Part shown: positions 1 through 8,893 of the stretch, piece after piece | How the letters are laid out: every line of letters begins with the position of its first letter | How positions within the stretch are numbered: the first letter of the stretch is position 1 | NCBI GenBank assembly: GCA_002238945.1 | Contig: MPNI01000015.1 | Coordinates: forward strand, 1 to 55,560 | Length of the DNA stretch: 55,560 bases | Reading direction: 5' to 3' | Origin: Proteobacteria bacterium bin106 | GTDB lineage: Bacteria; Bdellovibrionota_B; Oligoflexia; Oligoflexales; Bin106 | Made by a program: the position numbers and the translations under genes | The notes under the pieces: generated by a model | What the model was told of the DNA's origin: nothing | Databases searched by the model: none | The model's input: the letters and a program-made list of their open reading frames with translations, nothing else

Positions 1-339
1 ATCTCTTTTGAGACTAAAAACTGCACCAAATCTTCCATATTCTCTTAGTTTTGCAAATCTCAAAGCATTTGTTGAATGTTGAGAGTACGTAGGCTGTTGA
101 CCAAAAAATGCCGTCGCGTAAGGACCAGATTCAAAGCTCACGCCAGTAATTCTAATATCTTTATTAATATTTTTGATATTGCATGATTCACCACCTTGCC
201 ACTCTTTTGGAATGTATGGATAACGTGATTCAGCTTGAGCATATAAATCACCGGGCAGTATCGTCATAGTGACAGCAAAAAATAAAAGTGACCATATTGT
301 TGTTTTATAAAAATCACGAATGAGATTAGCATACTTCAT
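1..339 (-). CDS. Secreted protein of unknown function, 3' part cut by window edge
   Basis: An open frame starts at the ATG at 337-339 (minus strand) and runs off the left edge without a stop, giving 113 visible codons. The N-terminus has a basic start (KYANLIRDFYK), then a hydrophobic stretch (WSLLFFAVTMTILPG) and a plausible signal peptidase I site after LYAQA, so export to the periplasm or beyond is likely. The mature part contains one Cys and a Tyr/Phe-rich stretch. A purine-rich AAAGGA lies about 11 nt upstream of the start. I do not recognise the family. Its short visible length and lack of motifs prevent a functional call. Confidence 0.6.
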   Translation of the reverse strand, partial: MKYANLIRDFYKTTIWSLLFFAVTMTILPGDLYAQAESRYPYIPKEWQGGESCNIKNINKDIRITGVSFESGPYATAFFGQQPTYSQHSTNALRFAKLREYGRFGAVFSLKRD

Positions 340-1294
340 GGTTATTTTTGTCCTTTTGTAGTGTAATTTTAAAATGCATTTATTTTAACTTCTTCAGTCA
401 TTATTGAAAGCATAATGTAGTCAAGATATCTTGTTAACGCACAATTTTATTGATGAAATACATATTCATCTATCCTTGTAAAATGCATAGCACGCTTGTT
501 CTTGTTTATATTGCACTTATCAATCTGTCTTTTTGTAGCCGACAGCCCAACCTCTAGAAAAGAACTCTAGATCTACAGACTAGCAACACGGAGAGATAAT
601 AGCATACCTAACGCTAAAGATCAACATAAATGAGGTTAACTAGAGAAGGTACTGGGAATGGTCTGTATCGGCTAGCGTACAAAGTTTATCAAATTTTTTC
701 GTTTCTATAAAGTTCAAGTTGAATTTCTTAGAAATACGAAGGTAAGGTTTGGCACCACTTCTTATAGACGCAGTATGATGCCAACGATCCTTTTCACCTT
801 TAAATGCTTCCACATGATCTGTGTTACCATCGCAAAAATAATAGAGTTGATGGGCATTCTCTTAGATTCAGGCAAGCCTTTTTTTATCAGATTTGCAAAA
901 ATTCTCATCGCATACCCCGAGCCCCTATCTGGGAGGAGAACTCAATGATGGAAGAACATGTTCGTAAACTTACTTACAGTAAAGTGCGATGGTATTTATG
1001 AGCATTTTCAAAGACACGCAGAAGAGGCTGCATCCATTAGTTTTCACCCTAATGATTTTTTAAAACTTGTTTTAGGTAGGACCAAAGAACACTACCCTAA
1101 AAACCCTAAAGCTACTACCCTTTTAAGCCGTGCTAAATTCCGCTCTTGTGTGCATGATTGGGATAGTAGTTTTAACAGAAAATTGAATAGATCCGCTCTA
1201 AGAGGATTGATGTTAAGTGGATTTATAGAATGAAAGCATAGGAAGTAAGAGAAACGAGTGTTCCAGGATGAGGTAAAGAGTAGGTACAAGCATG
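340..1294. other. Gene-poor region with relic sequence
   Basis: No convincing intact gene. Positions 631-661 match, in inverted orientation and with one mismatch, a stretch inside the istB relic at 24183-24213, so this is probably insertion-sequence debris. A frame at 958-1233 (91 codons, starting beside a GGAGGAGAA purine run near 932) reads like real protein in its second half but matches nothing I recognise. It overlaps another short frame at 804-1001. Both look like fragments of a decayed gene. The rest, 340-600, is AT-rich with no clear structure. Confidence 0.45.
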
Positions 1295-2181
1295 TTATAT
1301 AGGGTTACAGCTCTTTGTTTGAAACATGCGACAGTATGCAACAATTTCATTGTTTTTTGTTAATCCAAGCTTTTGAAGCAATCCAGCAAAAGACTTATAG
1401 AAATTACCATCTATAGATATGCCATCTAGATATTCGTTGGTGCGGCTTCCCAGAGAATCCATAATATTTTGTAAGTATATATATTCATCAGAATGTGTTA
1501 TCTCGTTTTCTTTTGCTAATGCGCTAAAGTTGATGCTGTTATTTAATGCCCAAACAGCTTCTAAGTTTTGAGATGATTTTTTTTTGTTGTACTTTCTCAT
1601 GGCATCCAATGTTTTTATTTTGTCGCCAATACCCACACCTAAAGCAACTAATGAAAAAGGTGAGATGACTAAAGCAAAGTTACCAATAGTTCTTTCTTTG
1701 AACTTTAAACGTAATATAGCGATAGTCACAAGTATGGCAGTACTTATCGTAATAAGTTCATTTGCATTGTTTTTATGGAGATGAATACTCTTAGGAGTGA
1801 TTTGATCGAACTCTTTGAGTTGTTGCCAATTCATTGTGAGATAACTTCTTATCTCTCTGGTCTGTAGTGATTCTTTACGGACAGTAAGTACTTGACCATT
1901 TGCTGTTACATATACATTTACACATTTTGTTGGGTGTGCTGAAGGGTTTTTGATGATGTCATTGTCTTTTGTTTCGTTTGCAAGACAAGAATAAAACGTT
2001 ATTGCTGATGGAGAATCTTCTGCATCTGCAATAACAAAGTGATACGTTCCGTCATTAACAGTGCTTAATTGAGAAGTGTTTGGATTCTGAAGTGTTGAAG
2101 GATCTATACTGCAACTTGTGGTTGCTACAACAAAAAAAAAATCAACACGACAATGTCTAGCAAGTGTGAGTGATGTTGCAT
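1295..2181 (-). pseudogene. Frameshifted lipoprotein with membrane segments, unknown function
   Basis: The 179-codon frame at 1295-1834 is open well upstream, without a stop, to a run of ten A residues (T on the coding strand) at 2132-2141. An ATG at 2179-2181 begins a hydrophobic leader that runs into that tract. With one extra base in the tract the leader joins perfectly to FFFVVATTSC, a lipoprotein-like signal ending in Cys. The span of 887 nt is one short of a multiple of three, as expected for a one-base deletion. The reconstructed product is about 295 residues: a polar domain with several Cys, then hydrophobic segments around ELITISTAILVTIAILRL and LVISPFSLVALGVGIG, then a helical C-terminus. 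Sequencing error, decay and slippage-based phase variation are all possible. The family is not recognised. Confidence 0.6.
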
Positions 2182-2281
2182 AGTGTCTAACTCTTTAGTG
2201 GCAGTATGATGGTTATTTACAGAGGAATTTATGCGCACTTTCTATTTTTTTGGATAGTCTCAGTTTATTTGATTATAGAGC

Positions 2282-2332
2282 CATCCACAGCCATTATAAA
2301 TTTATCATATAGAATCTATAAATGGCTTGGAT
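2282..2332. repeat. Imperfect inverted repeat between genes
   Basis: CATCCACAGCCATTATA is matched by an imperfect reverse complement ending TAAATGGCTTGGATG about 15 nt further on. It lies between the lipoprotein start and the ndk terminator. It may be a second hairpin terminator or a relic inverted-repeat end. Confidence 0.35.
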
Positions 2333-2340
2333 GAAAAATA

Positions 2341-2363
2341 ATACATTCATTACATGAATGTAT
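2341..2363 (-). terminator. Rho-independent terminator downstream of ndk
   Basis: A perfect 10-bp stem (ATACATTCAT / ATGAATGTAT) encloses a 3-nt loop. On the minus strand it is followed by the T-rich stretch TATTTTTCAT (2331-2340). It lies only 6 nt past the ndk stop and would end the carboxylase-pgpA-ndk transcript. Confidence 0.65.
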
Positions 2364-2368
2364 GGTTG

Positions 2369-2797
2369 TTAATTGAAATAATCATATTCTGATAGAGCAA
2401 AGAAAAAACTCACTTCCCAAGCAGCATTTTCTAAAGAATCTGATCCATGTACCGTGTTTTCTTGAAGGGATTGAGCATATTTTTTACGTATAGTGTCTGC
2501 TGCAGCTTCCTCAGGGTTTGTGGCTCCCATCATGTGTCGGTGCTTTGTGACAGCGTTGTCTCCTTCTAAAACACTGACCACTACCGGCGAGCGTACAATG
2601 TAGTTTACCAACTCTTCATAAAATGGTCTTTTTTTATGCACAGCATAAAAGGCCCGTCCTTGAGCTAAACTGAGTTGTTGTCGCCTCAAAGCCTTGATTC
2701 TCAAGCCTCCTGCTTCATAATGAGAAAGAATCACCCCCACCAAGTTTCTTTCAACACCATCAGGTTTGATCATAGATAACGTTCTTTCAATAGCCAT
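2369..2797 (-). CDS. ndk: Nucleoside diphosphate kinase
   Basis: Ndk transfers the gamma phosphate from ATP to NDPs through a phospho-histidine, balancing cytosolic NTP pools. The 142-residue length is typical. Family motifs are ERTLSMIKPDGVERNLVG at the N-terminus, KHRHMMGATNPEEA in the middle, and NTVHGSDS with the phosphorylated His at position 117, the usual number. I chose the ATG at 2797 rather than one 33 nt upstream, because AAAGGAG sits 7 nt before it and the protein then begins exactly like the family. It is the last gene of the minus-strand run after pgpA, with an 87-nt gap that may contain its own promoter, and is followed at once by a hairpin terminator. Confidence 0.97.
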   Translation of the reverse strand: MAIERTLSMIKPDGVERNLVGVILSHYEAGGLRIKALRRQQLSLAQGRAFYAVHKKRPFYEELVNYIVRSPVVVSVLEGDNAVTKHRHMMGATNPEEAAADTIRKKYAQSLQENTVHGSDSLENAAWEVSFFFALSEYDYFN

Positions 2798-2884
2798 GTC
2801 ACTTTCTCCTTTCTTTTTATAGATGTTCAATATGAAATATATGTTACAGATGATACTTATTTAAGTGTTAATTTAAGTCTTTGT

Positions 2885-3343
2885 TCAAGCACTCATTTGA
2901 TAATGCATCAATTCCAATACAACTATTACCAGTCCTCCTGCCACAACATCATCTAATAAAGTGCCTGAAGGACGGCCGTGTAATTTTTTTTCTATCCAAC
3001 CCACAGGGCCTGGTTTTAAAATATCAAATAAACGAAACAAAACAAAAGCTATAGCCACAAGTATTAATTCTACTTCAAAGAATACAAATATAGTGAGAAA
3101 ACCAAGTATCTCATCTACCACAATAGACGATGAGTCATGAGTTTGAGTGTCTTTTTCATAAGATTTTACAGATAGGTAAGCTATCAGCCATACAACAATA
3201 TATATCCAAAACTTATGACTTACCTCTAAAGTAGCCATAGCATATACCGGTACCAATGCCAGCAGTGTACCAAAAGTACCAGGGGCTCGAAAATACAATC
3301 CCACGCCAAAACCTGTGGCAATCATCTTCATTAAGGCATTCAT
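2885..3343 (-). CDS. pgpA: Phosphatidylglycerophosphatase A
   Basis: PgpA removes the phosphate from phosphatidylglycerophosphate to give phosphatidylglycerol in the inner membrane. The 152 residues and motif layout fit: GLYFRAPGTFGTLLALVPVY near the N-terminus, a conserved acidic segment SSIVVDEILGFL (about 72-83), KPGPVGWIEKK, and the C-terminal GTLLDDVVAGG. Several hydrophobic segments are consistent with an integral membrane protein. The start lies one nucleotide after the stop of the biotin carrier gene, so the two are almost certainly translated from one mRNA. Coupling to the carboxylase genes may reflect a shared lipid-synthesis theme, but that is inference. Confidence 0.93.
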   Translation of the reverse strand: MNALMKMIATGFGVGLYFRAPGTFGTLLALVPVYAMATLEVSHKFWIYIVVWLIAYLSVKSYEKDTQTHDSSSIVVDEILGFLTIFVFFEVELILVAIAFVLFRLFDILKPGPVGWIEKKLHGRPSGTLLDDVVAGGLVIVVLELMHYQMSA

Positions 3344-3344
3344 T

Positions 3345-3968
3345 CTATGATCCTATAGGGTTATGTGAGGGTGACTCATCAATGACACATAGTAATTTTC
3401 CACGAGAAATACCATCTCCTTCTTTGATGTCTATGCGTTGTACTACTCCAGAGCAGGAAGCAAGAATCTTGTTTTCCATCTTCATAGCCTCAATAATCAC
3501 CAAACAATCACGCTCTTTAATCATCTTTCCTTCTTTCACATTCACCTGTACCACACGACCTGTAATCGATGAACGTATCTCTACGTGTTGAGGTTTTTCC
3601 GATTTTGCTCTTTCTGTCTTTGCACGTACCTTCAGTGGATGATATTCACCCACCTGCTGCTCGATGATAGCCGATAATAAACCACCACCATAAGGTATCT
3701 CTACACGGAGGTGATACTCACCTCCCTCAAGTGTATCCACTTTGAGCCCAGTACACCATACCGGCTTTTCTAAACTTAAACCATCTGAAGTCTTAAGTGT
3801 TAAAAAAATAACCTGGGTTTTTTCATCCCAGCGCAGCCCTATATTTTTTTTTCCAACCATCAGAACATGATTCACAGAACTTACACAACCATCTGGCAAA
3901 GTAACCATACAGATAACTGCAGACTCTTGTTGGCTGTTTTTTTTATGTTTCACAAGATGCCATCTCAT
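3345..3968 (-). CDS. Biotin carboxyl carrier subunit of acyl-CoA carboxylase
   Basis: The 207-residue protein ends in a biotinyl/lipoyl domain (about 129-200) with the biotinylation motif EAMKM; the target lysine is residue 163. The N-terminal 120 residues form a beta-rich region resembling the connecting (BT-like) part of acyl-CoA carboxylase alpha subunits. This piece therefore looks like the C-terminal half of a PccA/MccA-type protein encoded separately. Its start overlaps the stop of the biotin carboxylase gene by 4 nt, and pgpA follows after 1 nt, indicating translational coupling. It should carry carboxybiotin between the carboxylase and carboxyltransferase encoded upstream. Confidence 0.92.
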   Translation of the reverse strand: MRWHLVKHKKNSQQESAVICMVTLPDGCVSSVNHVLMVGKKNIGLRWDEKTQVIFLTLKTSDGLSLEKPVWCTGLKVDTLEGGEYHLRVEIPYGGGLLSAIIEQQVGEYHPLKVRAKTERAKSEKPQHVEIRSSITGRVVQVNVKEGKMIKERDCLVIIEAMKMENKILASCSGVVQRIDIKEGDGISRGKLLCVIDESPSHNPIGS

Positions 3969-5677
3969 GTGCCATCCCCTCCATTATCATCTGCATCATC
4001 TGCAACCTCTCCTCTGGCTCTAGATGATTTTAACCAAAATGAAGATGGCTGGTGAGAAGATGTTAAGCCATGGCTCAATGTAGAAGAACGCTCCAAAAAA
4101 CATTGCCGCTGTGTCAGCCATGCCATAATAGCGGCATGATGGTCTTGATTTAAGGACGCATGATCCTGTGATGAGTGATAATAATGAGTAAAATCCTCCA
4201 TATGCTGATCTAAAAAAGTTGTAGAGATATCAGCATCCACAAACCTAGGATGCTGCAACAAGGCTTGATGAAAGATCTTGGTGGTTTGAATATCACCGAT
4301 AACAAGTTCTTGAAGAGCTCTTTTGAGACGTTCTATGGCCTCTTTTCTATCTCTTCCCCAAACAATAACCTTAGCTAACATGGAATCATATAAATCTGGG
4401 ATAATATAGCCGGGATAAATATGTGTATCCACTCGTACAAAGGCACCACCAGGAAGATGGACATGCTTACATTCGCCAGAAGCTGGAATAAATCCACAAC
4501 GCGGATCCTCTGCGTTGATACGTGCTTCTAAAGCATATCCCTGAAAAGAAATCGTGTGTTGCTGCCACTGCAGAGGCCTGTTTTCAGCTATGGAAATGGT
4601 GGCTTTGATTAAATCAATGCCGGTGATCATCTCCGTTACCGGATGTTCCACTTGAATGCGTGTATTGACTTCCATCACATAGTAACGTAGCTTTGCGCCC
4701 CTGGATAATTGCGAAGTATGGCAGTTTTTATCATTCTTTGCTTTTTTTAGGTGATCTTCATCATTTATGTTTTCATAAACACGCTCACAGATGAACTCAA
4801 CAGTTGCAGCCCCTTGGTAGCCCACCAATTTTAATACCTTCACTGCCACCTCTCCCATGGCTTTGCGACTAGCTTCATCAAGATACGTACTGGGAGCTTC
4901 TTCAAGAAGTTTTTGATGACGCCTTTGCACCGAACAATCACGTTCAAAAAGATGCACCCCGCAACCATGAGCATCAGCTAATGTTTGAAACTCAATATGG
5001 CGAGGATTTTCAAGATAACGTTCACAAAATATCTCAGATGAAGCAAAAAAAGTCATAGATTCCCGCTGTGCTGCATAAAAAGCTTCTTTAAGATCTTGCT
5101 TTTTTCGAACAATACGCATTCCCTTACCACCACCTCCGGCGGCAGCTTTTAATACTAACGGGAAACCAATCTGTTCACTGACCTCATAAAGTTCTTCTAT
5201 GGAGCTTAAAGGTTCTGTGCAACCAGGAAGAACAGAAATAGCTGCTTTTTTTAACAATGCCCGTGCTTTTACCTTATTGCCCAAAGCCAACATAGCTTCT
5301 GTGGAAGGGCCTATAAATGTCACATCTTTAAGAGCGTGAATGCGTGCAGCAAAGTCTGCATTCTCTGATAAAAAACCATAGCCAGGATGCACAGCATCGG
5401 CACCAGATATATGGATGGCTTCTACTATTTTATCTATATCAAGATAGGTTTCAGCAAGGGAAGATCCTGGTAAATTTACGGTATAATCAGCCATTCTGAC
5501 ATGCATGCTCTGTTGGTCAGGATCGCTATAAACCGCCACAGATTCTTTAGACAATTCACGAAGAGTACGTATAATACGCACAGCGATCTCACCACGATTG
5601 GCCACAAGTACCCGCCTAAAAGATAGAATTTTAGGCCTAGAAGATACACTGTCTTGTGACATAGACGTAGCTTTCAT
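3965..5677 (-). CDS. Biotin carboxylase subunit of acetyl/propionyl-CoA carboxylase
   Basis: This ATP-grasp enzyme carboxylates biotin using bicarbonate. Motifs in order: FRRVLVANRGEIAVRII, HPGYGFLSENADFA, the glycine-rich ATP loop AAAGGGGKGMRIV, the HQKLLEEAPS region, and VNTRIQVEHPVTEMITGIDL near the active site. At 570 residues it is longer than free-standing AccC (about 450). The extra length comes from a C-terminal tail of low complexity and an insertion of about 25 lysine/aspartate-rich residues between ATVEFICE and YYVMEVNTRI. There is no biotin domain at its C-terminus; that function is in the next gene, which it overlaps by 4 nt. It lies 25 nt after the carboxyltransferase gene. Confidence 0.95.
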   Translation of the reverse strand: MKATSMSQDSVSSRPKILSFRRVLVANRGEIAVRIIRTLRELSKESVAVYSDPDQQSMHVRMADYTVNLPGSSLAETYLDIDKIVEAIHISGADAVHPGYGFLSENADFAARIHALKDVTFIGPSTEAMLALGNKVKARALLKKAAISVLPGCTEPLSSIEELYEVSEQIGFPLVLKAAAGGGGKGMRIVRKKQDLKEAFYAAQRESMTFFASSEIFCERYLENPRHIEFQTLADAHGCGVHLFERDCSVQRRHQKLLEEAPSTYLDEASRKAMGEVAVKVLKLVGYQGAATVEFICERVYENINDEDHLKKAKNDKNCHTSQLSRGAKLRYYVMEVNTRIQVEHPVTEMITGIDLIKATISIAENRPLQWQQHTISFQGYALEARINAEDPRCGFIPASGECKHVHLPGGAFVRVDTHIYPGYIIPDLYDSMLAKVIVWGRDRKEAIERLKRALQELVIGDIQTTKIFHQALLQHPRFVDADISTTFLDQHMEDFTHYYHSSQDHASLNQDHHAAIMAWLTQRQCFLERSSTLSHGLTSSHQPSSFWLKSSRARGEVADDADDNGGDGT

Positions 5678-5702
5678 CTGGCGTAAAAAAAAGAATACTT
5701 AC

Positions 5703-7289
5703 TTAAAGAGGGATATTACCATGCTTTCTTTGAGGCTTCGATACCCTTTTTTTACGACACGCCATTAGCCCCTCAAGGAGGTAACGTCTGGTTTCTTGAG
5801 GGTATATAACCGCATCAATAAAACCTCTTTTTGCAGCTTGATAAGGATTAGAAAATGTTTGTGAGTATTCCCTAACCATCTTCTGACGCATGGCTTCAGG
5901 ATCTTGAGCCTGAAGAATCTGTTTGCGAAAAATAATATTGCAAGCACCTTCAGCACCCATAACAGCAATTTCAGCACCTGGCCAAGCTAGATTCAAATCG
6001 CCACCAATATGCTTTGATGACATCACATCATAAGCCCCACCATAGGCTTTGCGAAGGATTACAGTAAGTTTGACCACAGTGGCTTCACAGTAAGCATACA
6101 GAATTTTAGCACCATGCCTAATGATGCCGTTTTTTTCTTGGTCCTTGCCAGGTAAGAATCCAGGAACATCCACAAAGGTGATTAAAGGGATCTGAAAGGC
6201 ATCACAGAAACGAATAAATCGAGCTGCTTTCACTGAGGCATCAATATCTAATACTCCAGCCATATGCTCAGGATTATTAGCCACAACACCCACCACATAA
6301 CCGCCTAGGCGAGCAAATCCAATGACAATATTAGGAGCAAATAAAGGTTTTAATTCCCAAAAGCTATCCGGATCCACCACCGCTTTCACCACCTCTGAGA
6401 CATCATAAGGATGATTAGGGTTGTCAGGAACAATCTCTGCTACTCTTTGCTCAGCAGCGACAAGCTTTTCAGTGATGTCCTGTTTCTCTTTTTCATTCAT
6501 GGCTGTTTTATGTGACAGAGGAGAGGCGAGAGGATCTTCGCGGTTATGAGATGGGACATAAGAAAGCCATTTTTTCACACCAGCTATGGCTTCCATTTCC
6601 GATGAAAAAGACCTATCCACAACCCCTGAAAGAGTGGAATGTGTATGAGAACCACCTAGTTCATCAAAGGATACACACTCAGAAGTTACAGCTTTGATAA
6701 CATCGGGGCCGGTAATAAACATATGAGATGTGTCTTCTACCATAAAGATACAATCGGTAATGGCAGGAGAATACACCGCACCACCCGCACAAGGCCCCAT
6801 CACCACCGAAAGTTGAGGTATCACACCGGAAGCTTGAACGTTTTGATAAAAAATATCAGCAAAGCCACCTAAGCTAGCTACTCCTTCATGAATACGAGCC
6901 CCACCTGAATCGGTGAGTCCAATAATGGGCGCACCATTCTTAATGGCACGTTTCATAATATCTACAATTTTTTGAGCATTGGTAGCAGAAAGCGAGCCTC
7001 CAAATACGGTAAAATCCTGAGCATACGCATATACCATACGCCCATCTACGCATCCCCAACCTGTTACCACACCATCACCTAAAACTTTTTTGTCCTGCAT
7101 GCCAAAGTCCTGGCAGCTATGCTCCATAAACGCACCTAACTCCACAAAGGTGCCAGGATCAAATAACAGATCCAAACGCTCCCTTGCTGTAAGCTTTCCC
7201 TTCTTACGCTGCATCGCAAGCTTGTCCTCTCCTCCACCAAGACTCGCTTTCTGTCGCAATGCACTTAATACATCATGAGGATGTTTCAT
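5703..7289 (-). CDS. pccB: Acyl-CoA carboxylase carboxyltransferase (propionyl-CoA carboxylase beta type)
   Basis: Transfers CO2 from carboxybiotin to an acyl-CoA; the family includes propionyl-CoA, methylcrotonyl-CoA and glutaconyl-CoA enzymes. The 528 residues carry both crotonase-like halves: GKLTARERLDLLFDPGTFVE at the start, GLTDSGGARIHEGVASLGG (N-half oxyanion region), then FVDVPGFLPGKDQE and YGGAYDVMSSKHIGGD with AWPGAEIAVMGAEGA (C-half). This arrangement is the PccB type, not split AccA/AccD. It is the first gene of the operon pccB, biotin carboxylase, biotin carrier, pgpA, ndk. Propionyl-CoA is the likeliest substrate by family resemblance; acetyl-CoA or dual use cannot be excluded. 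Confidence 0.94.
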   Translation of the reverse strand: MKHPHDVLSALRQKASLGGGEDKLAMQRKKGKLTARERLDLLFDPGTFVELGAFMEHSCQDFGMQDKKVLGDGVVTGWGCVDGRMVYAYAQDFTVFGGSLSATNAQKIVDIMKRAIKNGAPIIGLTDSGGARIHEGVASLGGFADIFYQNVQASGVIPQLSVVMGPCAGGAVYSPAITDCIFMVEDTSHMFITGPDVIKAVTSECVSFDELGGSHTHSTLSGVVDRSFSSEMEAIAGVKKWLSYVPSHNREDPLASPLSHKTAMNEKEKQDITEKLVAAEQRVAEIVPDNPNHPYDVSEVVKAVVDPDSFWELKPLFAPNIVIGFARLGGYVVGVVANNPEHMAGVLDIDASVKAARFIRFCDAFQIPLITFVDVPGFLPGKDQEKNGIIRHGAKILYAYCEATVVKLTVILRKAYGGAYDVMSSKHIGGDLNLAWPGAEIAVMGAEGACNIIFRKQILQAQDPEAMRQKMVREYSQTFSNPYQAAKRGFIDAVIYPQETRRYLLEGLMACRKKRVSKPQRKHGNIPL

Positions 7290-7360
7290 AAGTCTCTCTT
7301 ATTAGCTATTTTCTTCAATGATTTAGGTTATTGTACGGATTTACGGACGGCATATACTTA

Positions 7361-7391
7361 TTATCATTTTTATCATCATTTTTATCATCAT
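7361..7391. repeat. TTTTTATCATCA-type microsatellite upstream of pccB
   Basis: Two to three copies of a 12-nt unit TTTTTATCATCA lie in the 237-nt gap between pccB and mscS. The gap should hold the pccB promoter on the minus strand; I see no confident -35/-10 pair. Confidence 0.55.
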
Positions 7392-7526
7392 TGTCTTTTT
7401 TTATCTATTTTGCAAAAAATACATAACCAAAACGGATACTCTAACATGCTCTGTTAAAGACTTTTCATCAAGAGCCTATTCAACATTTATATAAACATTC
7501 ATAAAAAATAACTTAAAGGATATGGA

Positions 7527-8801
7527 TTAAGACTTTTGGTCACGTGATGCAGCAGCTTTTTGAGATGGCGTGCTTTTTTTATCCTTGTCAGCTGGTTCAT
7601 CAGTGAGCATGTGAATACTTCGTGTGGGAAAGGCAAAAGATATCCCAACATCTTGGGCTAAATCGAGGATATGAAGCATAATTTCTTCGCGTACATGCAA
7701 TTCTTGGGTCCAATCTTTGACATCTAAGAAAAAATATAGCAAGACATCCACAGAAGATTCGTTAAAATGTGATACCACCACATGATGTTCTGCACCACTA
7801 CGGGTATGGGGATGATCTGTGAGGTAGGTCCTTAGTGATTGCAAAAACTGCCGGATCTGTTGTGGAGGACTGTCATAGGTGAGGCCAAGGGTTGTCTTAA
7901 TACGCCGGTAATGACGTTTGCCCATATTATCAATATTGCCGTTAATGACCTCAGAATTAGGAATAGATAATACAGAATCATAAAATGTCCGCAGACGAGT
8001 GGATCTTAGACCAATTTCTTCCACAGTTCCTTCTTTGCCACCCATAATCACCCAATCACCTACCGAAAAAGGCTTATCCAGTAATATCATCAAAGAGCCA
8101 AAAAGATTGGCAAGAGTGTCTTTGGCTGCTAAGGCAAAAGCCAAACCACCAAGCCCCAATCCAGCTAAAATGGATGCCACATTCACCCCTAAGTTCTGTA
8201 ATATCACCAAAGGAACAACCAGTACTACAAAAACCTTAACAGCTTTAACCACTATGGTCACAAGAGGTTTTTCAAGCTTAAAGTGAGAGTTCTTTGCAAA
8301 AAACTCAAACGCATCTGGGATCAAATCCGTCAGTTTATATAAAGCTTTGAAAATACTTAAAGATATACATATTTTGACAGCAGTAGAAACATATATCATG
8401 CCCTCAGTAGAAAACCCTAAGTAGCTCACATACATATACAATACAACCCATGCTCCTACAGCACTAATATGTGGTTGAATTAAAGAGATAATACGTAAAT
8501 GGATATCTGTAAAAGTAACTTTAGTTATTCTTACAAATCGTTGAATAAGATATACAATCACCTTTTTTGAAACATAAAATACCACCAAGCCAAAAAGCAA
8601 CCCAAGCCATCTAAGCAATGTGGTAAGCAATTTTTTATCTATACCTACACTCTCAAAAACATCTAACACCGTTTGGGTAGTGTTAAAAGATATGGGCTCA
8701 GAACATGAGTGGACAAAAATAGCCATAGCACATAAGGCTAAGTATTTTATATAAATACCAATATAAACACCAAAGCCCTGTGTCATTTTGTGTGTGTTCA
8801 T
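7527..8801 (-). CDS. MscS-family mechanosensitive channel
   Basis: Inner-membrane channel family that releases solutes on osmotic downshock. The 424-residue protein has an N-terminal hydrophobic region with about four to five membrane segments. Then comes the pore helix and beta domain: GLGLGGLAFALAAKDTLANLFGSLMILLDKPFSVGDWV, with the Gly/Ala-rich TM3 typical of MscS. The family signature GTVEEIGLRSTRLRT and IPNSEVINGNIDN follow. The C-terminal cytoplasmic alpha/beta part ends in a lysine-rich tail. It stands alone between pyk and the carboxylase operon on the same strand. The segment IFVHSCSEP near residue 32 looks like an exported loop, suggesting one extra N-terminal membrane segment compared with E. 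coli MscS. Confidence 0.93.
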   Translation of the reverse strand: MNTHKMTQGFGVYIGIYIKYLALCAMAIFVHSCSEPISFNTTQTVLDVFESVGIDKKLLTTLLRWLGLLFGLVVFYVSKKVIVYLIQRFVRITKVTFTDIHLRIISLIQPHISAVGAWVVLYMYVSYLGFSTEGMIYVSTAVKICISLSIFKALYKLTDLIPDAFEFFAKNSHFKLEKPLVTIVVKAVKVFVVLVVPLVILQNLGVNVASILAGLGLGGLAFALAAKDTLANLFGSLMILLDKPFSVGDWVIMGGKEGTVEEIGLRSTRLRTFYDSVLSIPNSEVINGNIDNMGKRHYRRIKTTLGLTYDSPPQQIRQFLQSLRTYLTDHPHTRSGAEHHVVVSHFNESSVDVLLYFFLDVKDWTQELHVREEIMLHILDLAQDVGISFAFPTRSIHMLTDEPADKDKKSTPSQKAAASRDQKS

Positions 8802-8893
8802 GGTTTGGGATTCCCGTTAGGATGATTGTGAGCTGTTATTGTATATACATAGATCATATGGCTCTTGGTTTATCCATCTTTTATAATAATGAT

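Noticed and set aside
3256-3591. Plus-strand 111-codon frame over pgpA and the biotin carrier gene
   Set aside because: Antisense to two well-supported genes.
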